DNA from: Axinella damicornis
Lineage: Eukaryota; Porifera; Demospongiae; Axinellida; Axinellidae
DNA: 64,000 bases
Direction of reading: 5' to 3'
Assembly (NCBI GenBank): GCA_963931865.1
Contig: OZ007512.1
Span: 11,974,756-12,038,755, forward strand
Shown: positions 43,950-55,069 of the stretch, in pieces
Position numbering within the stretch: position 1 is the stretch's first letter
Layout of the letters: each line of letters opens with the position of its first letter
The notes under the pieces: generated by a model
Seen by the model: only the letters and a program-made list of their open reading frames with translations
What the model was told of the DNA's origin: nothing
Database searches by the model: none
Position numbers and translations under genes: made by a program

Positions 43950-44600
43950 TCATAATGTGTCATTCAACTGATGATGGTCATCAAATATGGGCGGAATGTT
44001 AAGTTTCAAGTCTTGAGGGGTAGTGAAGTCACGGTAGTGCATTAGTAGCAGCTGTCCCATTTTACATAGCAACTTTGGTATGTAGTGTCATTCCATTGCT
44101 GGTGCATGGCAGCCGGTAGGTGGAATATTTAAGTTCGAAGTCTTTATGGCTAAAGTCAGTTGGTTTTGCTGCTGTGACTACTGTTGTTGTGAATCTTCTG
44201 ATGAACAGCACCCCTCCGACTAAGAAGACCAGGCCTACCTCTCAACACGTGTCAGTTGGCTATGAGCCTACCAGTGGCCGCCGGGCTGATTCAACCCCAG
44301 GCCATGAGCCTACCAATGGCCACCGGGCTGATTCAACCCCAGGCTATGGGCCTACCAATGGCCGCCGGGCTGATTCAACTCCAGGCTATGAGCCTACCAA
44401 TGGCCACCAGGCTGATTCAACTCCAGGCCATAACACACACAAGACATCCTGTGGGTTTTTATGCATTGGTTAAAGGTTAATTTTGTTCGTCTTTCCTAAG
44501 GATTCTAAGCCGACAATTGATCACAGAAGGATGGACAGTCAACATTAAGTCTAGTGTTGGCAGTGCACCACCTTCAGACGTGATGCTGGTTCCTGACTCC
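43950..44600 (+). pseudogene. glycosyltransferase-like copy reduced to promoter, anchor and four stem repeats
   Basis: The upstream unit and ATG (44144) match 13780-13931. Eight bases are missing just after MAKVS, so the original start is out of frame with the anchor core (FAAVTTVVVNLLMNSTPP). After four 14-residue stem units the sequence jumps at cataacacacacaagacatc to the equivalent of 16700, that is, to DNA 3' of the gene. The whole catalytic domain and palindromic array are deleted. Any product would be an anchor and stem only. Confidence 0.85.
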
Positions 44601-44734
44601 GAGACTTGAATATCGAGTGAAAAAAAAAAACCCGACCGACCACGGGTAGCACTTCTAATTATTCGGCACTTTTCCATTTTAGAACAAATTTTTCGGTTTG
44701 ACTTCCAATTATTTCGGCAAGGTTTATGATAGAA

Positions 44735-45000
44735 GATATACGGTAGCTATATATACAGGTTCCATTATTTCATTGTGGTAGCCATGTAGGAGCTAAGGCC
44801 TCACTTCCTCATACCCAGAATTGTATAGTGAAATGATACTTTGAACTATGTATCACACATGAAATTGATGTCACACAGCCTTAACTCCTACATGCGTGTG
44901 ACATACATCTCAGACATACCATAGTACGAGCAAATTGAATGAAATGTACTTCAAAAGTATCATTTCACTATGATATCCTTGGTATGATACTATACTTTGC
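44735..45000. repeat. imperfect inverted repeat
   Basis: gtagtgaaatgatactttga-like left arm (44826-44842) and aaagtatcatttcacta right arm (44952-44968), with further pairing outward (gtatgaggaa region is not paired). It is preceded by agatatacggtagct, which resembles the end of the TA-target element. Confidence 0.55.
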
Positions 45001-45375
45001 AACAAGGACTAACAGAAATAATTGCACTAACCACTCCTTGGGTTGTTGTAAGCATTTTTGCAGTAGCTTTATACTGTAAATCTTTTTTTTTTCTTTCAAT
45101 TATACACATTTTTTTTTACAGACAAAAGCCAGTTGTCCAAGAAAAAAAAAAGAAAAGTAGTATGGTTATATTATCTCTGGTAGCTACAATGTGAAAGTAG
45201 CTACAATGTGAAAGTAGCTAGCTATTGGGAAATGGTTGCACAATATTATTATTGACGGTGAATAAACACAGCTTTGCTTTTTTCCCCTGAAGAAATGGAA
45301 GAGGATACACTATACTGTACTCAAAGTAAAGTCATTTAATGGACCCGTAGGCACAGCCCAGTGTTCAACGATAAA

Positions 45376-45613
45376 TAAGGTAGGGCGGGGTAGTTCGGGC
45401 CACGCGGGTAATTCGGGCCACTTCAACTTCAGGTCAACGGTAACTAAAAACGGACAGACTTTACTAGGCAAACTTCTGGCCATGTAGCTATATCCAGGGA
45501 CTCAACCTGCCTACAACTCACTAGAAGCAAGAATCCAATGGATGCTTCTTTCCTGTTGCAACGTTGAAGTGGCCCGAATTACCCCGTGGCCCGAATTACC
45601 CCGCCCTACCTTA
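45376..45613. mobile_element. 238-bp foldback element
   Basis: Left arm taaggtagggcggggtagtt, cgggccacgcgggtaattcg, ggccacttcaac; the right arm is the near-exact complement ending at ctacctta. Each arm contains two copies of a gtaattcgggccac word. It is non-coding. Confidence 0.85.
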
Positions 45614-45639
45614 CCGGCTTATTACTTCGTCCCATACCA

Positions 45640-45960
45640 TGCAGCACAATATCTGCCTATCCTCGTTCCCAGCGTTTGTCGCATCATCTCCCATGCAGTC
45701 TCTGTGGGAGGCGCTGCTTGGAATTCAGCACAGAATCCAAAGACAGCAGCGCTCCTGCCTTGCTTCGTCAGAGAGCGCCTTTCATCGCTACGTGGCTTTG
45801 GTTCGCGGCTAATTGAGGTGGAGCTGAAGCTTTCCTTGGTCAAACTGAAACTCACCTGCACTTCGCTGGAGACTGACGTCACATACAATCATTATGCGTG
45901 CTAGCGCAAATCAATTGTAAAATATCGTGCAATTTGCGCAACACAGATTCGTAATTAGAT
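45640..45960. other. no gene recognised; part repeated at 46515-46630
   Basis: tacgtggctttggttcgcgg ctaa and the following gtggagctgaagc recur at 46525-46570, next to the calcineurin last-exon fragment. The open frames in three phases here lack intron or start support. Confidence 0.4.
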
Positions 45961-45984
45961 TTTAATGACAATTTGGGCATGATA

Positions 45985-46375
45985 CTCGTGCGCGCGCCGT
46001 GCGAAATGTATTGGGAAATGTATACTTAAGCTCGCTAACTAAAAATCTCTGGTACGAAGAGCGTGAGCAACTTGATTCTGGAGGTGGAGGTGCGCTGTCA
46101 CAAGGTGCAGGGCATGACGGAAGCTTTTACCGATACGCTGTATAGCCGTGCAAAAACGAGCAGTTCAGTTCACCAAAAAGCCGCTTTTCTCGAACGAGAC
46201 AGCAGATAAATTTGCCAGGGATTATGCTATCAAAAAAATCTTTCGTCATGCCCTGCACCTTGTGACAGCGCACCTCCACCGCCAGAATCAAGTTGCTCAC
46301 GCTGTTCATACCAGAGATTTTTGGTTAGCGAGCTTAAGTATACATTTCCCAATACATTTCGCACGGCGCGCGCAC
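45985..46375. mobile_element. foldback element, copy 3
   Basis: The most symmetrical copy. gcgcgcgccgtgcgaaatgt at the left is mirrored by acatttcgcacggcgcgcgc at the right. Inside, ctaagctcgctaac and ctgtcacaaggtgcagggca each occur in both orientations. Confidence 0.85.
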
Positions 46376-46394
46376 CAGTATCGCGTAACCCTAA

Positions 46395-46500
46395 GACTAT
46401 GACCTTTGTGGCGGGCGGTGTTCTCAAACGTGTGAATTTTGCATGTCCTGAAAGCGACATCGGGCTCTCGGTCGGCTCACTCGACATACTCACGACACTG
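46395..46500 (-). pseudogene. third fragment of the calcineurin A last exon
   Basis: Minus strand reads [20 protein letters not shown], matching the C-terminal tail of the gene ending at 48305, then runs out of frame. The upstream half of the exon is replaced by other DNA (ggggggcaggcgcgtatacg). Confidence 0.75.
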
Positions 46501-46881
46501 TCTCGTCTGGGGGGCAGGCGCGTATACGTAGCTTTGGTTCGCGGCTAATAATGATGTGGAGCTGAAGCGAGTACGGCCCTCAGATCGACGTGGAGTTGCA
46601 CTTCGCTGGAAACGGGCGTCGCAAATAATTTGCGGCCCCACGTCGTCTTTTAAAAAAAAAATTTTTTTTACAACATTTATGCATTAGCAGGTTAGCGCAA
46701 TGCAATGGTTACACAAATAGCTACATTAGCTAGTCTGGTGTGTAACCTACAGCTAAATTACAATGCAATAAGTTGTACAACAAATACAAAAGGACAAAAA
46801 ACAGTCTTAAAAATGTGGGGCACTCGCGGGACAGTACAGAGCAGCATGAGTGCTAGCGCAATAATAAATGCTATAATTATG

Positions 46882-46987
46882 TAGCCTCGTTCCCAGTCCC
46901 ACGCCCAGCTTTTCGTCGCTGCTTAGTACGGTAAAGCGGGAACTAAGCAGCGACGAAAAGCTGGGCGTGGGACTGGGAACGAGGCTA
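46882..46987. mobile_element. hairpin element of the TAGCCTCGTTCCCAGG family (best copy)
   Basis: tagcctcgttcccagtccca, cgcccagcttttcgtcgctg, cttagt is mirrored almost perfectly on the right. Arms are about 46 bp over 106 bp total. Confidence 0.9.
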
Positions 46988-47141
46988 ATAATTATGCTAT
47001 AAATTATAAATTATAGGCAGTGAAGTAGCGTGCAACTGTGCAACATGAAGTAGCAGTCCACCCTACAGTAACCCTGCATAGAGCGCTTCGGTGCCCATGG
47101 AGGCATACGTATACAACAGAGTGTCTCCGTAAGTTTTATTA

Positions 47142-47292
47142 TGAGTGAAATATGAATGAATGAATTTTATTGACAATTCTAGGCCATGGCGGCCCACTAG
47201 TCAGAACATAAACAACTAATTAACTCATTACGTTTCAAAAAACATGTATGAACAAACTTGGCAATGCACATAATTACGGTGGGGTCCACGGA
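47142..47292 (-). mobile_element. LINE 3'-tail fragment
   Basis: atgaatgaatgaattttatt at the left end is the (minus-strand) simple-repeat tail typical of L2-like non-LTR elements. The insertion interrupts a block that is continuous at 25765. The body is too short to identify. Confidence 0.5.
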
Positions 47293-47529
47293 GCTTATGT
47301 ATACAATCAACATCTACAGACTCGAATGCACCAGTTACCGATAAAATACTACTAACCTGGGCTGCGGGTGAGGAGGACCGACTCAGAGACCCGTAGATAG
47401 ATTCAGCGATTTTCAAATGCAAGTGACGGGACGACGTACGTCGGATTACGAGTGACAATTTATACTACACTTTCCGTTTTCCGCATTCTTTGTGTCGACG
47501 AGCCGCGCCGACTTACATTGGCCACAGTC

Positions 47530-48300
47530 CCACACTACGGCTGGGGCGGGGAGCGGCGATTTAATTTGCCTGTTTACGGGCAGCTGCATGTTATTTCAGC
47601 GATTCCGGTGCGAATTTACTTACCTACGCATTCTACAACTTTTGTCACGGAAAAGGTAATTGAGGCATTTATTTAACAGTTACTGCTACTATCATATATC
47701 TAGGACGAGAGCTATGTTTGGGAGTGTTGTCCACTGCTGGCGAAGTGAATTGTCGCTACACCCTTCGTTGGACGCCATTTTTTCTGTGTACTTTGACTGC
47801 TAGCGGGAGATGTTCGGCGAATGAATAGCTAGCTCTCGCACTCGAAGTTCATGTCTTCTAGCTGCTTCCTGAAGCCGAAGGTGCAATTCTGCGTGTAACG
47901 AGTACAGTTTGTAGAATGCGCTCAGAATTTATAAATGTGTATGGGAGGGGTCAAGGCGTCCATGTAGCCACGCCTAGCGCCTCTGCAGGAAGTTCGTCCG
48001 TTGAGAAGTAGGCGGGTCTGAATAGGTTTGAGTCCAGCACTGCACTTTGTGCTAGGCGCTGTAAGAATTCGGCATGGCTTGCATGAATATTGCTCTCCAG
48101 TTATTGCATGATACGCAGGTACCCGTAACCTTAATACTCTGGACATGGCTAGTCACCCACATTACCTGTTTCTCATAAGCTTTAATGCTAGTTTGACACA
48201 AACTATAATTACAATATTTACTACCATACTATTTTCTGTACATTACAGAGTGTGCAATTTATTATACAGTTCTAATTAGGAGAAAAATAATAATCTGCTG
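47530..48300. other. 3' flank of the calcineurin locus, no gene
   Basis: CpG-containing sequence with no supported exon. 48136-48300 is collinear with 26994-27780 minus its insert. Confidence 0.45.
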
Positions 48301-48304
48301 ATTG

Positions 48305-50546
48305 TTATTGCTGTGCTGTGTTCTCAAACGTGAATTTTGCATCTCCTGAAAGCGACATCGGGCTCTCGGTCGGCTCACTCGACATGCTCACGACACTGTC
48401 TCGTCTGGGGGGCATTCGCTCGTTGACACGATCCAATCTCCGAGCATCGTCAAAACTACCAATCTTCGCCTTCCATTCTTCCAGAGCTGTGTGGATGAAA
48501 ATACAAGCCAACTAAACACAGATTTCCCAATTTCATGCACAAATATCATTACAGTATACACAGTACTCTAGTTGCGCACTATTACCGTAGTCTCTCGAAA
48601 ATATGTCCATGGGTGATGAACTTTAGTGACTGCTCAAAGAGGGGGGTGGGCGCATTTTCGCAAACATCGCTCTCGAAAATAGTACATAACATGACTCATG
48701 TCATGCAGACAGTAGACAGGTGATTATGCAATGGCACGAAATTCATTGGAATTATACAGCGATAGCCAGCCTTCATTTCTTAGTCCCCCTCTTCGACAGT
48801 ACTTCTTCTGGAGCTATTCAAGTGCTTTCCTGTTTGAGCTAATAATAGGGTGGGCGTGTAATAACTGCAACAACTTGGTGTGCGAAAAAGGGGGGTGGAA
48901 GCCCTTTCGAGAGACTAACAGTAAGCGCAGCTCCCTTATAGGTGGATATTCACTGTCAGGTGCAGGCTCATCCCAGCTACATTGAGTGGAAAAAGCTGTA
49001 ATTCGAAACAAAGCACACATCCTATTCGAGGAATGTCATTCGAAGTTAAGCACATCTCGCTTACAGGTGCATATTTCCTTCCTGTGGAGATATTGGTGCA
49101 TGCACCTATTAACGAGCGACTTGTCCTTGGAGGAAGACTGTCGGGATGCACCGGAATGCACCTGAGAAACGGTTGGCCGTTAGAACTCCTACTTCACAAG
49201 CAAATGCAAACAACATATAGCCACTAGAGCTTCAACGATCATGTCTTCCTGCATCGTCCTAGCTGATGTTCTGACATACATGCTCCCTCTCTGGGCCAGA
49301 CAACAAGGTTAACCCTCACAAAAGGGTTAAAATGATTCATCACAAGCAGCAACTTCATGACGACTCACCAGAACTAAGACCAGACTTTCCCTCCGAGAGG
49401 ACGCCCACGGGCAGCTGCCCTGATGGAGTCAAGCCTTTCAGAGCTAGCACGCTCTCACGCTCAGCCCTACAGAGAGGCAGTGGACGCTGTGATCAACAAC
49501 TCTTCTCCCTCCCTCTGTCTCCATCATTGCTTCCCTCCTCTCTCTCCCTCCCTCCTTGCTTGCTTCCTCCCTCCTTCCATTCCTCCCTCATACAATACAT
49601 CTGAAATTCCATACACACCCTGTTTGCATCCCCCCCCCCCCCCCCCCCCCCCCCCACTCCAAGCACGGAGAAGACTAGTCTCGTTCCCAGGCCAGACTAG
49701 TCTCCTCCCACGCGGCCTGGGAACAAGGCTAGAAGACACGTGCCATCTTACCAACACTTCCAACACATAGTGCGTCCTAAAAGTCCTTGAATAAAACTCA
49801 CAAGTCCTTGTGTTACTCGTGAATCCTTGTTTCATTAACACCGCGTACAAGATACTTATCGTGCTTTAGATGCTCGCTCGTTGTTTCGAGGCCTCGCTCA
49901 CACGCATGTTAGCAAACAGTAATCATTGTAATATGTATGCACAAGCACCCACACACATACTCCCTCGACACATGTTAGTATATGATTATGTGCATGACGT
50001 GTTCTTGCAAGCACTTAGTACACGAGTGCGTACGAGTAATACGTTGGCGATCTTGTGAGGACACCTCAAACACGTACTCTTTCAGGACGACTATACACTA
50101 CACTACTCATCCCCCCCCCCCCCCCCCCCTCCCCCCTCTCGGCCTCCCCTCCCCCACTCACCTAAGTACAGAGAAGACACGTGCCATCTTTCCAACAGCT
50201 CTGATCTTATTTCTGATCACCTCCTTGCGCTGTACTATGCTGGAGGCAGCCTCTGAGGAGGTTAGCATGTGTGTACATGTACATATGAGGGGAGGGGAAA
50301 GAGAGGAAGGAGGGAGGGGAGAGAGAGGAAGGAGGGGATGTGAAGATGGCTGGCTCGTATAAAGTACCCTATGCATACATGTACAGGTACACACATCCAT
50401 TTCTGACATCCACAGATTCTAGTCACACACACACACCACACACCACACACACTCACCAGAACCAGGTGGTACATAAGCATCTTCCTCCACTCCCAAATCA
50501 TCCTCGTCAGTCTTGAGACTTAGAACATTCACAAGCATCTCTGTCA
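48305..50546 (-). CDS. calcineurin A (PP2B catalytic subunit), last four exons
   Basis: Ca2+/calmodulin-activated Ser/Thr phosphatase, C-terminal part. Exons: 50546-50457 ([20 protein letters not shown] and on), 50252-50162 ([22 protein letters not shown]), 49466-49369 ([20 protein letters not shown]) and 48486-48305 ([30 protein letters not shown] and a short tail). Phases 1, 2 and 1 all join correctly. [18 protein letters not shown] lies in the calmodulin-binding segment and [20 protein letters not shown] is the autoinhibitory helix of this family, so both regulatory elements are present. The tail after the autoinhibitory segment is short (about 27 residues). The catalytic and calcineurin B-binding exons should lie upstream (above 50546), but only a minisatellite, the assembly gap and unrelated sequence are seen. 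A decayed duplicate of the second exon lies near 49660-49770. Confidence 0.9.
49660..49770 (-). pseudogene. decayed duplicate of a calcineurin exon with a MITE insertion
   Basis: gaagacacgtgccatcttac matches the KMARVF-coding exon at 50162-50252. An inverted-repeat element (ctagtctcgttcccagg ... cctgggaacaaggctag, 49674-49732) splits it. The same fragment is at 28840-28930. A 27-C tract precedes it (49629-49655). Confidence 0.6.
50105..50160. repeat. C-rich tract
   Basis: Twenty C (50110-50129), then a tccccc-rich stretch within the intron between calcineurin exons. Confidence 0.7.
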
Positions 50547-50549
50547 CTG

Positions 50550-51030
50550 TGTAGAGGTGAGAGGGTGAGGGGGTGAGCAGGTGAGGGGGTGAGCAGGTGA
50601 GGGAGTCAGGACGTGAGAAGATGAGCAAGTGAGGATGTGAGGTGAGAATAGTGTTAGCAGGTGAGGGGTGAGTGGGAGGATGGGTTAGGGAAGTAGGTAA
50701 GGAGAGAGGGAGTGAGCAAGTGAGGGGATGAGGGAGTGAGCAGGTGAGGGGATGAGGGAGTGAGCAGGTGAGGGGATGAGGGAGTGAGCAGGTGAGGGGA
50801 TGAGGGAGTGAGGGAGTGAGCAGGTGAGGGGATGAGGGAGTGAGCAGGTGAGGGAATGAGGGAGTGAGCAGGTGAGGGGACGAGGAAGTGAGCAGGCGAG
50901 GGTGTGAGGGAGTGAGCAGGTGGGGTGAACAGGTGAGGGGATGAGGGAGTGAGCAGGTGAGGGGATGAGGGAGTGAGCAGGTGAGGGGATGAGGGAGTGA
51001 GCAGGTGAGGGCATGAGGGAGTGAGCAGGT
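50550..51030. repeat. 24-bp minisatellite running into the assembly gap
   Basis: Unit ggtgaggggatgagggagtg plus agca, about 18 copies, becoming more regular to the right. It begins directly at the acceptor side of the calcineurin exon at 50546. The gap (51031-51230, exactly 200 N) starts inside the array, so array length and anything within it are unknown. Confidence 0.9.
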
Positions 51031-51230
51031 NNNNNNNNNNNNNNNNNNNNNNNNNNNNNNNNNNNNNNNNNNNNNNNNNNNNNNNNNNNNNNNNNNNNNN
51101 NNNNNNNNNNNNNNNNNNNNNNNNNNNNNNNNNNNNNNNNNNNNNNNNNNNNNNNNNNNNNNNNNNNNNNNNNNNNNNNNNNNNNNNNNNNNNNNNNNNN
51201 NNNNNNNNNNNNNNNNNNNNNNNNNNNNNN
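51031..51230. other. assembly gap (200 N)
   Basis: Round length suggests a placeholder of unknown true size. Missing calcineurin exons could lie here. Confidence 0.99.
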
Positions 51231-51354
51231 TTGTACGGTGTTACCAGGATTCTACCAAACCCATTACATCATGCATTTCATACGCCTCCCTACCTCCCCC
51301 CGTCCACAGTCTGTCTCGACCCCTCACTCCCTCACCCCTACCTCCTCCATTCTC

Positions 51355-51600
51355 ACTGAGCCCAGGCTGCCCCGCCCCCTCCCCTACGGAATGAAACCGA
51401 TACAGCTGACCTGGCAGAAAGAGGTCACCTACGACGAGCATGGGAACATCCTGGGCGTGGTCAAACTGGATCCGACCAAGTTCCCCACCCATCGGTATGA
51501 AGCCAAGTACAGCGCATTCTTGCACTATCCCGGTCAGCAGAGCGTCAACTATATCAGCCAATCAGCAAACAGAATTCAAATAGTTCTTTCAATTTGATTG
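51355..51600 (+). CDS. candidate exon of an unidentified gene
   Basis: Frame open from the gap to 51597. The part after a tctcactgagcccag acceptor-like site reads PRPLPYGMKPIQLTWQKEVT, then DEHGNILGVVKLDPTKFPTH and RYEAKYSAFLHYPGQQSVN. Composition and charge pattern look like real protein, unlike neighbouring frames, but I do not recognise a family. A good donor was not found (candidates tcg|gtatga at 51495 or none). Confidence 0.4.
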
Positions 51601-51639
51601 GTTAATACTGTTGGCGCTGTTGTACCCGGACATCGCAGG

Positions 51640-51920
51640 AACACTGCAAAGCACTGTAGTGCTGCCACGATAGAGATATTGTATGTCACAATTAGTACTA
51701 GTCATGATTATCACTATACTGATCATGGCAGCACTAAAGCCAAGTGTTGTGACAACGTTGTGTCAACTGTTGCTGCCAAGTATGGCCTTCGGTTGATTAT
51801 TAACCCACGACTGATTAAGCACTACATGTACATCAGTCAAGCCGCTAGCCCCTCTCCGCCTGGCTGGTCAAGCGGGCGCACGGCGAAGAGGGGCCAGGTG
51901 GAGGGGGCTAGCAGCTATAC
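51640..51920. repeat. two inverted repeats
   Basis: tagtgctgccacgat (about 51656-51670) against atcatggcagcacta (51723-51737), and gctagcccctctccgcctgg (51845-51864) against ccaggtggagggggctagc at 51894-51912. The second has arms of about 19 bp. Confidence 0.7.
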
Positions 51921-52632
51921 AGTGTAAGCAGTGTTCCTGTGCTGACAGGAAGTGGAAAAGCCCAACATATGACCAGATCAAAGAACAGCAATGACAACAT
52001 CAAAGGATATTAGCCGAGGAAAAGGATATTTGACCAGGAAAAGGGGGGAGAGCACCCAAGATTGAAGTTTCTGTCTAAATTATACAGCTGAAACGAATGA
52101 ATGTCATATAATTGTGAGAAAACCTATTCAGATATCCTATGGATAATCATAATTCCATACTGCCACCACCTGTGCATGCTACTCAAATAGCACTTCCTGT
52201 TGATAATCCTGGCATCCCTCTTTCACCTGTAAAAAAATACTCAAGCAGTTGAGAGGTATACATGTAACCATTAATCCCTCCCAATTACACCTGACTTATA
52301 CATGACCAAAATCTACAAGTTAACTATGATCATGTTTACCAAAATTTAAATGGCATTTTGGGGGGTGCATGAAAGATTCCATGTGAACACTTTTAACAGT
52401 AATTACTAAGGGACAGTTCTCTCCCGTACCTGTGAGAGGTTAAAGGTGATACTGTTCTTGTATTTTCTCCCCCCTGCCTGTCACCTGCAGTGTCCGACCC
52501 CGGGTCACGGTCCTGCACCCCCACAAAGACACAATTACAGCGAGAAGAAAAAGTAGGACTTGTGAGAAACAGCCAGCACGGCTGACTCCCAGGGAGAACG
52601 TCCACACACAGGTTGGCTACACGGGTATTGGG

Positions 52633-52732
52633 TAGCCTCATTCCCAGGCCTGCACACTTCCAGCTTTTGATCGCTTTTGCATACTGCAACCGATCAACAA
52701 GCTGGTGTAGAAGGCCTAGGAATGAGGCTAGG
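52633..52732. mobile_element. hairpin element of the TAGCCTCGTTCCCAGG family
   Basis: tagcctcattcccaggcctg and its partner aaggcctaggaatgaggcta; inner gcttttgatcgcttttgcat mirrored imperfectly. A solo end lies at 53115-53130. Confidence 0.75.
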
Positions 52733-52739
52733 TATTGGG

Positions 52740-53533
52740 TAACGGTCTATTGCAACATAACAGTAAGATGCTGGCTTGACACGTACAAAAATGTTCTAAA
52801 ACATGAAGGTTCTCAAGAGAATGTTTACCTTTGAAGACTGTAAGCGAAACTGAACCTTCATAAGGTGCAATGTTTGCTTGTTTATGCCCTGATAGCATCC
52901 ACATTAGAGGATCCCTCATTACCTTGCAACAAGTAAAAAATCACTTCGTTGGTTGCTTTGTGTAAACTTTCTGTTTTTGAATGGCATGTTTAATAACAGC
53001 AGCACCCCTCGTTGGGGTAACCTGCCTTCAGAAAGGGCAAACATGTCCACAATAGAGCGTTTCGTTTGTATCGATGCATCCCATCAATTCCAGAGACAAT
53101 AGAGCATTTGTATAGCCTCGTTCCCAGGCAGGCTTGCCGGAAACCAATTGCTCTCTTGGCTGCTAAACATTCGGTAGTGCTCATTCATTCGCTGATATTT
53201 CAGTGAGGCTGCATGATCACCCCGTGAGCATGCGTGCAGCAGGGGTAGAGTGATCGGTTTGTCTGTCTGTCAGTCTGTCCATGGAGTTTCAGCAATGAAG
53301 GCCTTGTTGAAGGCTTAGTTCAGAATGCAAGCGTCAGAATTCAGAAAATACTAGTGTATGTGTGCATAACTCAACAGACCAGAGATCCGTGTTAAAAATC
53401 GGCAGTTGGCCATAATAAAAAGTAGCGCACGGGGTACGTGCTCTGCTGACCACCTCTAGTTGAGGATATGTTCTTCATTGAAAGCAGAAAGCAGCCTTCT
53501 CCCATGGAGATAGAGAGATGTATGTACTTGGGG

Positions 53534-53570
<37 letters not shown>

Positions 53571-54430
53571 AAGATCGCGTGACTGTCATTCCATAGATGT
53601 AGTGCAATGTCGTTCTATTTACGAGAATTTCTGTCTACAGGCTAGGGTTCCTACAGAGGCAGTTTGTGCCATTCCATGAGTCAGGACGTGGTGTGGACGG
53701 ACAGGGAGGAGGGGTGAGGGGTGGAGTCTTGCCGCAGAGGAGGAAGGAGACGTGGGGAGCGAGCTGGTGGCTAAGGAAAGCAAGAGATTTCCAGATATGC
53801 CCACACTACCAGCACTTGTGAGTTGTGTTTCTGTAAGTTTCTGGGAAAAACGTAAGCCTCCTACTCAGGCCTTCTTGCCCCAGCGGTTATCACATGTTAG
53901 CTTAGTGGTCAAAAGCACTACAATGCCATGTACGTACCCTACGCCAGGAGCGCATCGAGCCGGCGATGCTTGTGACACAGGGGTGAGAAAGCTTGGGTAT
54001 ATACATGTACATGTACGAGGCTAGCATGTCACAGGGTATGAGCTATGAGGCTACGTATAATACATGTACATGTTAACCTCCTACCGCGCAGAGGTTTGCT
54101 GCAAGCAACAAGCACGAACAGGAGTGAGAAAGCCTGTGAGGGTACATTAGAAGCAGGAAGGATACAGTACCCACCCAAACAGCACCAAAGCTTACCTTCT
54201 CTAGTACGTAGCCAGCTATTCCCCAGGTTTTTGTTGCATGCACGTATTCATAAGCATGATGTACGTGTGACAAAGGAACTAGATTCAGTAGTCCACCACG
54301 TGTCGCTCATTCAGGTGTGACACAAAGGCACTAGTAGTGATCACGAAAAGATTTGTACGCTGTTGTCAGAACAACTTGTGATAACACTGGGAATACGCAG
54401 CTGGGATTACCGTTGCGAATTTATCCCTCC
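52740..54430. other. no supported gene; 36+ G tract
   Basis: A G-rich run at 53530-53568 (interrupted once). A possible exon follows an acceptor (ctgtctacag, 53640) and reads GFLQRQFVPFHESGRGVDGQ before a stop near 53820. It might belong with the candidate exons at 51355 and 54435, but donor sites are unclear. (acatgt)n-like words occur near 54005 and 54065. Confidence 0.3.
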
Positions 54431-54434
54431 GCCC

Positions 54435-54640
54435 AGGTGGACACCATAGACCCAAAGCCCGGTGTCACAGTCCGTGAGGCAGGCAGAACCACCGAGGGAC
54501 CAAAGACGACAGGAACACTGGACCCTCCTCCCCTAGAGCCAACTTACACCGTGTATATCCGTTGGACGAGTTCCCTGTACACTTCCTTAGCTCCACCCCC
54601 CAGCATGTGTATGTGCCTACTGAACTGAAGAGTTGAAAAA
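54435..54640 (+). CDS. candidate exon of an unidentified gene, frame possibly broken
   Basis: After a good acceptor (tatccctccgcccag) the frame reads VDTIDPKPGVTVREAGRTTE, then GPKTTGTLDPPPLEPTYTVY. From about 54560 a different frame reads LDEFPVHFLSSTPQHVYVPT plus ELKS and stop, which looks more protein-like than the continuing frame. A one-base indel or a short unrecognised intron would join them. Family unknown. Confidence 0.35.
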
Positions 54641-54934
54641 TGTGTTTACGATAACATTGGTGGTGTTCCAGTGCCATGATATGCAGACTACCCTCCATGA
54701 TTAGTCTATTGAGCGGGCTAGCTCCCCAGCACGGATCGACTCACATGACCGCGTGCTTACTGAAAGCGATCGCATGCTGGAGAAAGCGAAGGGCTAACTT
54801 GTTAGACTACTTCATCCGGGCATGGTTTAGCTCGGTTAGGTAATGTTGAGGAGAGCACTCGATCACCCTCACCTTACCTTGCTATAACCATTTCCATCTG
54901 CAGGGTAAGTTCGGGTATATATATAGATAGTGCA

Positions 54935-55065
54935 TGGGGCCGGGGGTGGTGCTGGGAAGGTGCATGCATTTTCATTAGGGGTGGGGGTGGGAGGCCGCGG
55001 GGGGAGGGGGTGGGGTGGGAACATGGGAGGTGGTGCACGTGGGGGGTGGGGCTGTGATCTGGCAG
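54935..55065 (+). repeat. G-run cluster
   Basis: More than ten runs of three or more G within 120 bp (ggggccgggggtggtgctgg, ggggtgggggtgggagg, and others). This is a strong candidate for G-quadruplex folding about 1 kb upstream of the RdRP gene. Confidence 0.7.
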
Positions 55066-55069
55066 TTGA

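Noticed and set aside
50685..51014. Minus-strand frame of repeated SPAHSLIP units
   Set aside because: Translation of the 24-bp minisatellite next to the assembly gap; low complexity, no other support.
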